Assembly: GCA_964588665.1 (NCBI GenBank)
Contig: CAZPQQ010000012.1
Location: 1-61,918 of the forward strand
Origin: UBA2160 sp964588665
GTDB taxonomy: Bacteria > Chloroflexota > Dehalococcoidia > Lucifugimonadales > UBA1123
Direction of reading: 5' to 3'
Length of the DNA stretch: 61,918 nt
Shown: positions 61,748 to 61,918 of the stretch, in pieces
Position numbering within the stretch: position 1 is the first letter of the stretch
Layout: each line of letters begins with the position of its first letter
The notes under the pieces: model-generated
Database searches by the model: none
The model's input: the letters and a program-made list of their open reading frames with translations, nothing else
What the model was told of the DNA's origin: nothing
Program-made: the position numbers and the translations under genes

Positions 61748-61918
61748 CTATCCATGCCAGAGCGAAGCCGCCCTGACCGTCGCGGCGAAGTCTTTGCGGG
61801 CTTCATCGGCGGTCGGCGCCCCGGATCTGCCCACGCGGGCCGCGTTCGAAAGATACGTGTCGAATGTCAAGGGCGGAGTGAAAGTGTACCAGTGGGGCGG
61901 AGTAAAACCGCACGACTG
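61748..61918 (-). CDS. C-terminal fragment of an unidentified protein (partial)
   Basis: The last 56 codons of a minus-strand gene enter at the window edge and end in TAG at 61750-61748. The reading contains FTPPHWYTFTPPLTFDTYLS, then an alanine-rich helix with DEARKDFAATVRAASLWHG. The composition is clearly coding but I do not recognise the family. Confidence 0.55.
   Translation of the reverse strand, partial: QSCGFTPPHWYTFTPPLTFDTYLSNAARVGRSGAPTADEARKDFAATVRAASLWHG

Overview
This is a GC-rich bacterial scaffold (bases 17662-17761 are Ns). Its gene content fits a Chloroflexota bacterium of the Dehalococcoidia/SAR202 kind. That assignment is an inference from family make-up (gamma-alpha fused 2-oxoacid:ferredoxin oxidoreductase, citramalate synthase behind a T-box, tig-clpP-clpX, ccmAB plus ccdA, many TTG/GTG starts with AGGAGG-type ribosome sites, dispersed palindromes around GACAGGCTCA); no rRNA or other taxonomic marker is present. 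Housekeeping genes are intact.

Layout. 1-350: the edge of a former integrated element, marked by an orphan 3' half of tRNA-Trp. 486-7000: a GNAT protein, a broken UPF0158 gene, a PHP-domain protein, and an operon-like run of Gfo/Idh dehydrogenase plus two class I/II aminotransferases. 7.2-10.5 kb (minus): Lon-N-domain protein, M16 peptidase, hydroxyisobutyrate-type dehydrogenase. 10.7-16.7 kb: two thioredoxin-fold lipoproteins, a MetE-like gene with an internal TGA, a 47-aa Cys-rich protein, a JAMM peptidase, a secreted PDZ protein. 17-19.6 kb: an isoleucine-type T-box riboswitch and cimA. 20-24.9 kb: a large sensor kinase and NarL-type regulator, both broken. 25.3-30.5 kb: FtsX/MacB-type ABC exporter, cupin, rhomboid. 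30.5-33.8 kb (minus): tig-clpP-clpX. 34.9-36.9 kb (minus): ferredoxin-type sulfite reductase behind a predicted cysteine-codon leader peptide and attenuator. 37-41 kb: ccdA, an FAH-family enzyme, ccmAB. 41.6-44.2 kb: korAB. 44.8-48.9 kb (minus): ABC ATPase, permease and holA in one operon. 49-57.5 kb: ychF, a frameshifted APH kinase, rplI, dnaB, a DnaD-like protein, a double-ATPase DnaC-like loader, and a HIT protein. 57.7-61.9 kb: NHL propeller, MFS carrier and unrecognised genes.

How the parts work together. DnaB, DnaD-like, DnaC-like and HolA are chromosome-replication functions. CcdA, CcmAB and the thioredoxin-fold lipoproteins suggest extracytoplasmic thiol chemistry and cytochrome c maturation. 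Sulfite reductase and cimA feed cysteine and isoleucine synthesis, and each has its own RNA-level sensor of the matching amino acid, a ribosome-read leader peptide for one and a tRNA-binding T-box for the other.

Two genome-scale themes stand out. First, five genes (UPF0158, MetE-like, kinase, regulator, APH) carry single-base lesions: three in-frame stops and three 1-bp indels. Since TAG and TGA end many intact neighbours, this looks like recent gene decay or consensus error, not recoding. Second, intergenic DNA holds layered repeats: GACAGGCTCA palindromes, a roughly 135-bp unit bounded by GGGAGGGTTTCAAACCC palindromes, and a 131-bp MITE found twice, each time inserted in the centre of such a palindrome with a 4-bp target duplication.
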